Notes under the pieces: model-generated
Databases searched by the model: none
The model's input: the letters and a program-made list of their open reading frames with translations, nothing else
What the model was told of the DNA's origin: nothing
Virus record (IMG/VR): IMGVR_UViG_3300042475_000993
Span: 1-21,445 of that record
Direction: 5' to 3' (one strand)
DNA length: 21,445 nucleotides
Origin: a virus
In this document: piece by piece, positions 8,139-16,000 of the stretch
Layout: every line of letters starts with the position of its first letter
Position numbering within the stretch: position 1 is the first letter of the stretch
Made by a program: the position numbers and the translations under genes

Positions 8139-9034
8139 TGAAGCAGTTTCTGATAGGTTTCATAGCAGCCACCAGCTCAGTATCTATGGTGTTCGCGCAG
8201 GCGGCTCCGGTGTCTGTGGCTCCAACGGAGTATATCTACAACACGACGACCAATAGCACGTCGAACAACACCAATACCAACAACAATAATAATACATCCG
8301 CCAGCACGTCCACCAGCACGAACGTGAATACGAACACCAACGTGAACCAGAACATCAACTCTGGCACCGTCACGTCGATCAATCAGAACACGTCGAACAA
8401 CACAAACACCAACGTCAACCAGAACATCAACTCTGGGACGCTGACCAATATCAACCAGAATACGATGGTCAGCACGTCCGATAACACCAACCGGAATATC
8501 GACACGAGCAACAGCACAATCAACCAGAGCGTGAACAGTCAGTCCGACAACACGAACCGCAACATAAATACCGACACGTCGAATTCGACAATCAACAGCA
8601 CAGCTTCGACGAACAACGTTAACCAGAACAACAACGTCAACGTGTCCGACAGCAAGAGCTACAGCGAGAGCGTTAATCGGCAGGTTATCGACCAGAACAT
8701 CAAGTCGCCGCCGCCTAGCGCGATTGCGCCGAGCATGATGTCCTACAGCCAAGACCTTTGCACCACCGGTCAGTCTGGTGCAGTGCAGACGCAGATCCTC
8801 GGCATGAGCCTTGGCCGCACTGTGCGCGATCAGAACTGCGAGCGGATGAAGCTGTCGAAGACCCTGTACGACATGGGTATGCGTGTCGCCGCTGTGAGCC
8901 TCCTGTGCCAAGACACTCGCGTCTTTAGGGCTATGGAGATGGCTGGCACCCCGTGTCCGTTCATGGGTAAGATTGGCGAGGAAGCAACAACGGCTTGGGA
9001 CGAAAATGCTGACCGCCGCCCTGACGCAGAATAA
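8138..9034 (+). CDS. Exported Asn/Thr/Ser-rich repeat protein with C-terminal Cys domain
   Basis: This is a 298-aa protein of unknown function. The ATG at 8138 sits in a TGATG overlap; the GTG one codon earlier is an alternative. Residues 1-20 form a clear signal peptide ending VFA before QAAP, so the protein should reach the periplasm. Residues 35-185 are low complexity, almost only N, T, S, V, I and Q, with two 24-residue repeats (from 66 and 90, NTNVNQNINSGT) and two ~22-residue repeats (from 114 and 136, SDNTNRNI). A compact domain with four Cys (208, 234, 257, 273) follows, including GMSLGRTV, AVSLLCQD and AGTPCP. Two disulfides are plausible after export. Alternating N/T/S residues suggest a beta-solenoid, curli-like or adhesive shape, but that is inference. 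The 3' end overlaps the next gene by 29 bp. Confidence 0.88.
   Translation: MKQFLIGFIAATSSVSMVFAQAAPVSVAPTEYIYNTTTNSTSNNTNTNNNNNTSASTSTSTNVNTNTNVNQNINSGTVTSINQNTSNNTNTNVNQNINSGTLTNINQNTMVSTSDNTNRNIDTSNSTINQSVNSQSDNTNRNINTDTSNSTINSTASTNNVNQNNNVNVSDSKSYSESVNRQVIDQNIKSPPPSAIAPSMMSYSQDLCTTGQSGAVQTQILGMSLGRTVRDQNCERMKLSKTLYDMGMRVAAVSLLCQDTRVFRAMEMAGTPCPFMGKIGEEATTAWDENADRRPDAE
8333..8608 (+). repeat. Tandem repeats in the Asn-rich region
   Basis: A 72-bp unit starting at 8333 is repeated imperfectly from 8405 (24 residues each). A second type, 66 bp from 8477, recurs from 8543. Differences are mostly at third codon positions, so the repeats have been kept in frame and under protein-level constraint. 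Confidence 0.8.
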
Positions 9035-10520
9035 GCGCCTCGCCGCCTTACTGGCTGCGTTACTTGTCAGCACATCTGCGTCTGCGCAGACCTACGAACC
9101 TGCCTTAATTCCCCCGCAAATCAACGGCGCGCCTACCACAATGACGCCCCTCAACCTTGGCGATGATAACACGCGGAACGTAGCTCTTGGCTTCGAGTTT
9201 GAATATTGGGGCCAGACCTTCACCGACGCGTGGGTGTCCTCCAACGGCTTCGTGTCATTCCAAAGCGGCGCGCACTTATGCTGCAACGGCCAGCCCATCG
9301 AACTGGCGCAGCGCAATACGATATACGCCTATTGGTCCGACCTGATTAGCTACACCGGCAATCCGTATTATCGCCGCGACGACGGCTCAATCCTCTTCGG
9401 CTGGTACGGCGTGAACGAGTACGGCACGAACAACAGCAGCACCTTCGAGATCGGTCTGTTTGCCGACGGCAAGATACAACTGAACTACGGCAACCTTGGC
9501 TTTTCTGGTCGGCGCGACTTTACCGCAGGCATCACTGGCCCCACTGCGGATGACAACATACCGCTTTTCTACGGTCGCAACGCGCAGTTCCTACAGAACC
9601 AGTCTGGTATCCTGTCGTGGATTGCGCCTGTCCCAGAGGTCGAGGTTGTTGACTGTAACGTGACGCCGATGGACCCAAGCTGTCCGCCAGCCGCTATTGA
9701 CGTTACGCCTGACCCTGTAGCTGACGTTGCCGAGGCTGTTACCGAGGCTGTTGAGCAGAGTGCGGAGCTTGAGCCGGAAGAAGTAGAAGCGGCGGAAGAG
9801 GCAGCCATTGACGCGCTGGAACAGGCGGAGGAGGTCATGGCGGCTATCGAGGCTGAGACATCCGCAGACGAGCCTGATGAGGAAGTCCCTGTGCGTGAGA
9901 CCGACGACGCTAGTTCCGTCGAGCGGCTGGACCCAGATCAAGTGGCCGCGCTGGCCGCAGGCGGCATGGACGTTTTTGAAATGCCCGAACCTGAACAGGC
10001 ACCCACAATATCATCAACTGGCTCAGACGCAGGGAGTGGTGCCCAGCAACAATTTGGCGGCATGCAGGAGACACAAGACGGCTCGGCATCGGCTACGTTC
10101 ACAACCCAAATGCGGTTCGACACCACGTTCGGAGGAGTGTTCGGACAGGGGCCAACTATATCCGTGGCGCAGAGCGCGTCGCCGTTGGACATGGCCGTGG
10201 CGGCAAGCAGCCCGCTGTCTATGGCTAATACGGTCGAAGTTCTGGGTCTTGGGTCGCCTGCGGCCTCGTCATCTGGCGGAAACGCGCCTCCGTCTGACAG
10301 CGGCATGTCCGAGGGAGAGGGCGAAACAATCGCGGCGATGGGGGCCGTGCCCGGCTTCGCTGCGTACACACAGGCATCCTTACAAGATAGGGCTGACTTT
10401 TACGCAATTCGTGATATATACCGCAGGCGCGTGCTGCGGGACGCAAACTTTGAAATGTATCGCATGATGCAGACAAACGACGCCCGTTGGCAACAGATGG
10501 TGGACGAGCAATATGAGTGA
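9006..10520 (+). CDS. Exported protein with nidogen-like beta domain and acidic linker
   Basis: This is a 504-aa protein. The ATG at 9006, with GGGA just upstream, gives an excellent signal peptide (KR, then AALLAALLVS, cleavage after ASA at residue 27); the upstream TTG at 8973 would add 11 charged residues, so I prefer 9006. Residues ~30-207 look like a beta-sandwich: GFEFEYWGQTF at 62-72 and SSNGFVSF at 78-85 resemble the GF.F.YYG..Y...VSSNGF.SF pattern of nidogen-type extracellular domains. A CC pair (92-93) and C217/C226 could form disulfides. Residues ~237-300 are an acidic Ala/Glu helix or linker. Residues 330-450 are low complexity (Ser/Gly/Gln/Met). The last ~40 residues are a charged helix (RDIYRRRVL, then RWQQMVDEQYE). 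The function is unknown; it is exported and perhaps acts on or decorates the envelope. Confidence 0.88.
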   Translation: MLTAALTQNKRLAALLAALLVSTSASAQTYEPALIPPQINGAPTTMTPLNLGDDNTRNVALGFEFEYWGQTFTDAWVSSNGFVSFQSGAHLCCNGQPIELAQRNTIYAYWSDLISYTGNPYYRRDDGSILFGWYGVNEYGTNNSSTFEIGLFADGKIQLNYGNLGFSGRRDFTAGITGPTADDNIPLFYGRNAQFLQNQSGILSWIAPVPEVEVVDCNVTPMDPSCPPAAIDVTPDPVADVAEAVTEAVEQSAELEPEEVEAAEEAAIDALEQAEEVMAAIEAETSADEPDEEVPVRETDDASSVERLDPDQVAALAAGGMDVFEMPEPEQAPTISSTGSDAGSGAQQQFGGMQETQDGSASATFTTQMRFDTTFGGVFGQGPTISVAQSASPLDMAVAASSPLSMANTVEVLGLGSPAASSSGGNAPPSDSGMSEGEGETIAAMGAVPGFAAYTQASLQDRADFYAIRDIYRRRVLRDANFEMYRMMQTNDARWQQMVDEQYE

Positions 10521-11034
10521 CGAGAAAGAAGAACCAAAGGTTTCGTTCGACGAAAGCGGCTTCAGCTTTAACATTGGCGGCCTGAGCAGTGGCAAGATTG
10601 CCATTATCTTTGCTGCATTCTCAACAATCCTTGGCGGCCTGTGGGCTGGCTTCCAAGTGTATCAGCAGTTCTTGACCATGCAGGAAGTCACGGCGGCTTA
10701 TGTGCCGCCAGACCTATCTGGCATCGAGGGCCGCATCTCGGTATTGGACGAGCGCGTCACGAGCGTCGAACGTCTGACCAAGATCAACAGCGAAGCCCTG
10801 AATTACATGACCGGCTCGATCTCCAGCAGCGTCAGCGGTACACGCCAGACGGTTGATGCGGTGTCGAGCAGCGTACGGAACAGCGACGCGCAGAACATGG
10901 CGATGCAGCGCGCTGTCATAGAACAACTGCGCCAGCAGGATCAGGAACAACAGCGCCGGATCAAGGAGCTTGAAACCGAGACTGCTGAACGTATTCAAAA
11001 GACGCTGGCGAACCCGCTGGCAGGGAAGGACTAA
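10513..11034 (+). CDS. Membrane-anchored coiled-coil protein (spanin-like layout)
   Basis: This is a 173-aa protein starting 8 bp inside the previous gene (ATGAGTGA). An acidic N-terminus precedes one transmembrane segment at about 28-48 (KIAIIFAAFSTILGGLWAGF). A long coiled coil runs from about 70 to 165 (GRISVLDERVTSVERL, then QRRIKELETETAERI), with a Ser-rich hinge near 103-122. N-terminal TM plus periplasmic coil is the layout of inner-membrane spanins, and the holin-like and endolysin genes follow directly, so a lysis role is reasonable. However, phage coiled-coil membrane proteins are diverse, and there is no visible outer-membrane spanin lipoprotein partner with a lipobox. The next gene follows 2 bp later. 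Confidence 0.85.
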   Translation: MSDEKEEPKVSFDESGFSFNIGGLSSGKIAIIFAAFSTILGGLWAGFQVYQQFLTMQEVTAAYVPPDLSGIEGRISVLDERVTSVERLTKINSEALNYMTGSISSSVSGTRQTVDAVSSSVRNSDAQNMAMQRAVIEQLRQQDQEQQRRIKELETETAERIQKTLANPLAGKD

Positions 11035-11036
11035 AG

Positions 11037-11534
11037 ATGGAAGATAAACTAATGGACGCGCGCATCAAGGCGCTCCTCATGGCAGCTCGCACGATGGCGT
11101 TTGTCATCTGCACTATCACCGTTGCCATGATTGCTGGCCTGTTCGTATCGAACGAGGTCATCGACAACAAAGACGTATTCGGCTTGCTGTCCTACGTCAT
11201 GACTTCGGTTGTTGGCGCTGTGGCTGGCTCCTACGCCACGCTGATGGGCATGAAGGGCGAACTGGTCCCGCCACCGCCGGAAGACCGCGACGACCCCGAA
11301 CCAGAGGAGCCTGTAGCGCCTGAACCAGATCCGCTGCCGCTTACACCTGACATGGTTGCGCCAAAGACGTATGACGACCCGCAGGCCACCGTCTTCATCG
11401 ACACACCTGAAGATGACGACGATGACGATATGGAGCCTTGGGAGAAATACCGCAACGACCTGCGCTATGATGCGAACGGTGACGGCGTGGTGGACGAGAA
11501 TGACTTTCCAGATTGGCGGAGTGCAGGGAAATGA
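11037..11534 (+). CDS. Two-TM holin-like protein with C-terminal EF-hand loop
   Basis: This is a 165-aa protein. GGAAGGA about 8 bp before the ATG at 11037 supports that start; M6 at 11052 lacks one. Two hydrophobic helices at 18-38 (MAFVICTITVAMIAGLF) and 47-70 (VFGLLSYVMTSVVGAVAG) give a class II-like holin topology immediately upstream of the endolysin. The C-terminal ~95 residues are unusual for a holin: a Pro/Glu/Asp-rich linker (73-130) with a run of six Asp, then DANGDGVVDEND at 145-156. That matches a canonical EF-hand/dockerin calcium loop, with acidic or Asn ligands at positions 1, 3, 5, 9 and 12. A role in membrane permeabilisation is inferred from topology and context. The stop overlaps the endolysin start (ATGA). 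Confidence 0.87.
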   Translation: MEDKLMDARIKALLMAARTMAFVICTITVAMIAGLFVSNEVIDNKDVFGLLSYVMTSVVGAVAGSYATLMGMKGELVPPPPEDRDDPEPEEPVAPEPDPLPLTPDMVAPKTYDDPQATVFIDTPEDDDDDDMEPWEKYRNDLRYDANGDGVVDENDFPDWRSAGK

Positions 11535-12145
11535 GCCTTATAAACCTACAAGATAAATGTGGATGCCATCCAGATGGTGCGTTCGGACCGGGAACACTGA
11601 AGGCCGCCTGCGCGCATTTCAAGCTGAACAAGAACCGCGCCGCGCACTTCTTCGCTCAGACGGCGCATGAAAGCGGAAACTTTAAGGCGTTCAGCGAGAA
11701 CCTGAACTACGGTGCGAAAGGTCTGCGCGGCATCTTCGGGAAGTACTTTCCGACCGACGCGCTGGCCAAGGCTTACGAGCGCCAGCCGCAGAAAATCGCC
11801 AACCGCGTCTATGCCAACCGTATGGGTAATGGTGACGAAGCGTCAGGCGAGGGCTGGAAATACCGGGGCCGGGGTCCGCTCCAGCTCACCGGGAAGAACA
11901 ATTACCGCGCATTCGGTAAGTATATCGGGCGCGAACAAGAGATTTTGGACAATCCAGACCTCGTCGCTACCGAACTCGGCTTTGAAAGCGCCCTGTGGTT
12001 CTTTGACGCAAACAAGCTCTGGTCGATCTGCGACCAAGGCATCAACGACGCTGCGATCCTCGCACTGACGAAGCGGATCAACGGGGGCACACACGGCCTC
12101 GAAGACCGTAAACTGAAGACCAAGAAATATGCTGCTTGGTTGTAA
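11531..12145 (+). CDS. Endolysin, GH19 (chitinase-like) peptidoglycan hydrolase
   Basis: This is a 204-aa protein starting at the ATG of an ATGA overlap; the in-frame codons back to 11513 belong to the upstream gene. It has GH19 hallmarks: QTAHESGNF with E47 as likely catalytic acid, SENLNYGAKGL with E56 as likely second carboxylate, then YANRMGNG, WKYRGRGPLQLTGKNNY, a DNPDL/ALWFF segment and TKRINGGTHG near the end. Phage GH19 enzymes cut the glycan backbone of Gram-negative peptidoglycan in the periplasm. Residues 6-28 (LQDKCGC, DGAFGP, TLKA) resemble half of a peptidoglycan-binding motif. No signal peptide or SAR helix is visible, so release should depend on a holin, which agrees with the two-TM gene directly upstream. 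Confidence 0.95.
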   Translation: MSLINLQDKCGCHPDGAFGPGTLKAACAHFKLNKNRAAHFFAQTAHESGNFKAFSENLNYGAKGLRGIFGKYFPTDALAKAYERQPQKIANRVYANRMGNGDEASGEGWKYRGRGPLQLTGKNNYRAFGKYIGREQEILDNPDLVATELGFESALWFFDANKLWSICDQGINDAAILALTKRINGGTHGLEDRKLKTKKYAAWL

Positions 12146-12149
12146 GGAG
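12144..12149 (+). promoter_or_regulatory. Strong RBS deciding the start of the 61-aa gene
   Basis: AAGGAG, overlapping the endolysin TAA stop, lies 7 bp before the ATG at 12157. It supports that start over the earlier in-frame codon at 12136. Confidence 0.75.
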
Positions 12150-12156
12150 AACGATT

Positions 12157-12342
12157 ATGCTTAATCTGAAGAAACTAATCCAGAAGGAAGCCGAGAAGGC
12201 AATCCTCAAGAAAACTGTAGGCAAAATCCTGCCTATGGACGGCGCAGAGAAGCCCGCCCTCGGCCCCAAGGCTAAGTTGGCTGGTGGTCTGGCGGCTCTC
12301 GGAGCGTTTTTCGCTCTGCTTGCGCAGTTCCTCGCTGGGTAA
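12157..12342 (+). CDS. Small basic protein with C-terminal TM (candidate holin or lysis accessory)
   Basis: This is a 61-aa protein. The N-terminal ~26 residues are a lysine-rich amphipathic helix (LKKLIQKEAEKAILKKTVGK). A short Gly/Pro turn follows, then one hydrophobic segment at about 41-60 (LAGGLAALGAFFALLAQFLAG) up to the stop. Small proteins of this shape occur next to phage endolysins and can be holins, antiholins or virion-associated membrane peptides. I do not recognise the family, and position is the main clue. It closes the second co-directional block: a 65-bp gap follows, one of the few places in the window where genes do not touch. Confidence 0.75.
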   Translation: MLNLKKLIQKEAEKAILKKTVGKILPMDGAEKPALGPKAKLAGGLAALGAFFALLAQFLAG

Positions 12343-12351
12343 ACAATATCT

Positions 12352-12380
12352 TCGACAGTCGCGGCGAAGGCTGTTATTAT
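12352..12380 (+). promoter_or_regulatory. Candidate sigma70-like promoter before the tail gene block
   Basis: TCGACA at 12352-12357 (one mismatch from TTGACA) and TATTAT at 12375-12380 (one mismatch from TATAAT) are separated by exactly 17 bp. They fall in the largest non-coding gap of the window (12343-12407), 28 bp upstream of the adaptor gene's ATG. I see no terminator hairpin in the gap. This is prediction from consensus matching only. Confidence 0.45.
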
Positions 12381-12407
12381 GCGCTAAATCTGATATAGGG
12401 GCACGTT

Positions 12408-13061
12408 ATGGCCACTGCGATGACATTCACGACGTTGAAACAAGACGTGCAGCGCTACCTTGAGCGCGGCAATACGCTTGCGTCCGACCCGATTGTCTTT
12501 GAGCAAATCCCACGTTTAATCAACCTCGCCGAGCGCCGCATCGCCCGCGAGCTAAAGATCGAAGGCTTCATCAACGTCGTGACTGGCACGCTCTCTGCGG
12601 GCCAGTCTGTCTACCCAAAGCCTGATCGCTGGCGCGATACGGTGTCGATGAGCATCGGCATAGGCGCGACGTTGGACAACCGCAAAGTCTTGTTCGCCCG
12701 CGTCTACGAATATCTGCGGTCCTATTGGCCGAACGCGTTGGAGACGGACACGCCTCTGTTCTACAGCGACTATGACTACAGCCACTGGCTGCTTGCGCCG
12801 ACACCAGACGCAGAATACCCATTCGAAATCCTGTATTACGAACTGCCGCCATTGCTCGACGAGAGCGTGCAGACAAACTGGATTACAGAATACGCCCCGC
12901 AGCTCTTGCTTTATGGCACGCTGGTTGAGGCAACGCCGTTCCTCAAGAACGACGAACGCATCCCAGTTTGGCAGAACATGTATGACCGCGCGGCGGCAAT
13001 GTTGAACGGCGAAGACCTCGCCAAAATCTTAGACCGATCCGCCGTGCGCAAGGAGGCGTAA
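12408..13061 (+). CDS. Head-tail adaptor protein (SU10 adaptor-like)
   Basis: This is a 217-aa protein with an AGGGG RBS at 12397-12401. The N-terminal helix pair (MTFTTLKQDVQRYLERG, then FEQIPRLINLAERRIARELKI) is the hallmark of the phage adaptor family named after the SU10 adaptor, related in role to P22 gp4 and T7 gp11. It is followed by a beta region (GFINVVTGTLSAGQSVYPKPDRW, then FEILYYELPPLLD) and a C-terminal helical part (EYAPQLLLYGTLVEATPFL, then YDRAAAMLNGEDL). Such proteins form the ring between the portal and the tail nozzle in short-tailed phages. The nozzle-like protein four genes downstream is its expected partner. The length is normal and the family call is from recognisable motifs. 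Confidence 0.88.
   Translation: MATAMTFTTLKQDVQRYLERGNTLASDPIVFEQIPRLINLAERRIARELKIEGFINVVTGTLSAGQSVYPKPDRWRDTVSMSIGIGATLDNRKVLFARVYEYLRSYWPNALETDTPLFYSDYDYSHWLLAPTPDAEYPFEILYYELPPLLDESVQTNWITEYAPQLLLYGTLVEATPFLKNDERIPVWQNMYDRAAAMLNGEDLAKILDRSAVRKEA
13050..13055 (+). promoter_or_regulatory. Near-consensus RBS of fiber 2
   Basis: AAGGAGG sits 8 bp before the ATG at 13064, inside the end of the adaptor gene. It is among the best Shine-Dalgarno matches in the window, consistent with high expression of a virion protein. Confidence 0.7.
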
Positions 13062-13063
13062 TA

Positions 13064-16000
13064 ATGTCCACGTCATTCACTCAAGTCTTCGGCGGTACGA
13101 CGATTTACCCCTCAGACGTATCGTATCTGGCCCTCGCGCTGACCAGCGACATCACCCTTGAGTGGCCGCTTGAAGCCACCACCGGCAACAATGTCGTCGC
13201 ACGCATCATCGACATCACGCCAACAGGCCCGTTCACGATAGCCCTGCCTGACGCGATGTCAGTTGGCGTCGGCCAGACAATCCTATTCAACAACCTCGGC
13301 CCCGACACAATCACGGTCGATAACGCCGCCGGTAACGCAATCCTGAGCATCGGCGCGGGTGAGCAGTGGCAGTGCTACCTCATCAGCAACACCACCGTCG
13401 GCGGTGTCTGGCGCACGTTCCGCTACGGCGCTGCCGTGGCGCAAGCCCAAGCCGCCGCACTGGCTGGCGCTGGTCTGGTCGCAGACGGGTCGGAACTCGC
13501 ACAGAATTACGAGGTCATCGACTTCTCCATCACACCATACAATCTCACGGCTCCTGACCGCGCACGGGTCTTCGTTTGGGGTGGCGGCCTCGGCACATTG
13601 AACTTGCCCACCGCCGTTGCCGCTGGCGATGGTTGGTTCGTGCAAGTCCGCAACGGCGGTCAAGGCGACTTGACTGTCGATCCGTCTGGCACCGAGCTTA
13701 TCAACGCCGCGTCCACGCTGCGCTTGCAGCCGGGCGACAGCGCCGTAATCGTAAGCGACGGCGTGCAGTGGTACACCATCGGCCTCGGTCAGCAGGCGGT
13801 CTTCGCCTTCGACTACACGACCATCGCCGTCACTGGCGGCACGTATACGCTTGCTGGTTCTGAGCTGAACCGTATCGCGTACAAGTTCACAGGCACACTG
13901 GCGTCTAACGCCAACATCGTTGTGCCTGCGACGGTGCAGCAATACTGGGTCAACAACGCCACGACTGGCGCGTTTACGCTCGGCGTCAAGACGGCCAGTG
14001 GCACGGCCACTCTGGTCGCACAGGGTGAGACTGCTATCCTGTATTGCGACGGCACGGAAATCATCTCCGCGACCACATCCGCCCCGTTTGCGGGCGTCCT
14101 CTCGGTGGCGCAGGGTGGCACAGGTGCGAGTAACGCACCGTCGGCCCTGACCAACCTCGGCGGCACGGGCATCGGCACCGCCGTCTTCACGGCATCCACA
14201 ACGGCTGCGGCGCGTTCCGCCATCGCGGCGGCTGCCTCTGGCGCTAACTCCGACATCACATCGTTGTCTGGCCTCACGACGCCACTGAGCGTTGCGCAGG
14301 GTGGCACGAACGCCACGACGGCTGGCGCTGCGCGCACAAGCCTTGGCGCAGCCGCAAGCGGCTCAAACGCAGACATCACCGCGCTGACCAACGCGGCAGG
14401 CATCCAGATTGGCGCGCCTACCGCTGGAGCGCAGGGCGCGGGCACCATCAATGCCACGGGCCTCTTCATCAACGGCGTGGGCGTCGGCACCGGTTCAGGC
14501 TCGGTGACGAGCGTCGCGATGACCGTCCCCTCGTTCCTGTCCGTAACTGGCTCGCCAGTAACGACTTCAGGCACGCTGGCCGTGTCGCTGTCGGGCACTG
14601 CGCTACCTGTCGCCAACGGCGGCACAGGTCAGACATCCTACACCGACGGGCAGTTGCTCATCGGTAACAGCACAGGCAACACGCTTACGAAGGCGACCCT
14701 GACGGCTGGATCGGGCATCAGCATTACGAACAGTGCGGGTGGCATCACCATCACGTCCACCGCTGGCGGTGGTACAGTTACGTCAGTGGCCGCGTCGGGA
14801 GGCACAACAGGTCTCTCGTTTACCGGCACGCCCATCACCACATCAGGCACACTGACACTCGCGGGCACGCTCGCGATAGCGTCTGGGGGCACTGGCGCGA
14901 CCAGTGCCTCCGGCGCGAGACTTAACCTCGGTGCGGCTGGCTCTGGCGCGAACTCTGACATCACATCACTTGCTGGCCTGACCACCGCTCTGTCCATCGG
15001 ACAAGGCGGTACCGGCGCGACCGACGCAGCCACCGCACGTGCAAACCTCGGCGCGGGGACGGGCAACGGCACCGTCACCTCAGTCAGCGGCACAGGCTCG
15101 GTAAACGGCATCACGCTCACCGGCACCGTCACGTCGTCTGGCTCTCTCACCCTCGGCGGCACGCTGTCTGGCGTCAGCCTCACGACGCAAGTCAGCGGCA
15201 CGTTGCCTATCGGTAACGGCGGTACAGGCGCGACATCCGCAGCGGCGGCCTTGTCATCCCTCGGCGCTTACCCCGCGAGCAACCCGTCAGGCTTTACGAG
15301 CAATACTGGCACGGTCACTTCGGTCTCTGGATCAGGAGGCACAACAGGCCTCACCCTGACTGGCGGCGCAATCACAACGTCGGGAACGCTGACGCTCGGC
15401 GGCACGCTCGCTGTCGCCAACGGCGGTACAGGCGCAACCGATGCGGCAACTGCTCGGTCTAACCTTAGCGTTCCCTCGGCTACTGGTTCTGGTGCGTCGG
15501 GCACTTGGAGCATAAGCATCAACGGCAACGCGGCGACCGCCACCTCGGCTACGACTGCTGGGTCCGCCACCTCGGCAACTACGGCTGGCTCGGTCACCAA
15601 TGCGGTAACTTTCAACAATACCGGCGGGGCAGCGGCGGGCACGACGTTCAACGGGTCGGCAGCACGCACGATTGACTACAGCACCGTTGGTGCTCCTAAA
15701 GCAGACGGCACAGGCGCATCTGGCACTTGGGGTATTAACATCAGCGGCAACGCGGCGACTGCCACATCGGCAACGTCGGCGACCAGCGCGACGTCCGCCA
15801 CTTCAGCGACAACCGCTACAACGGCGACCACCGCAAACGCGCTGAACACAAGCAACAACTATCAGGTCAACAGCCTTGGCGTTGGCACTGCTGGTTCAGG
15901 CACTACCGGTGAAATCCGTGCGACCAACAACGTCACGGCGTTCTATTCGTCCGATGCGCGTCTGAAAGAGAACGTGCGTCCGATTGAGAACGCCCTCGAC

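Noticed and set aside
8333-8608. CRISPR-like array
   Set aside because: Repeats are in-frame coding tandem units without unique spacers or palindromic ends.
8177-9073. 298-aa antisense open frame opposite the Asn-rich exported protein
   Set aside because: The antisense of Asn/Thr codons gives the Val/Arg-rich string seen; the sense frame has a signal peptide, repeats and tight gene overlaps.
15533-15840. Microsatellite or replication origin from the triplet repeats
   Set aside because: Repeats encode an in-frame Ala/Thr/Ser linker next to the S74 domain; no iteron or AT-rich unwinding element is seen.
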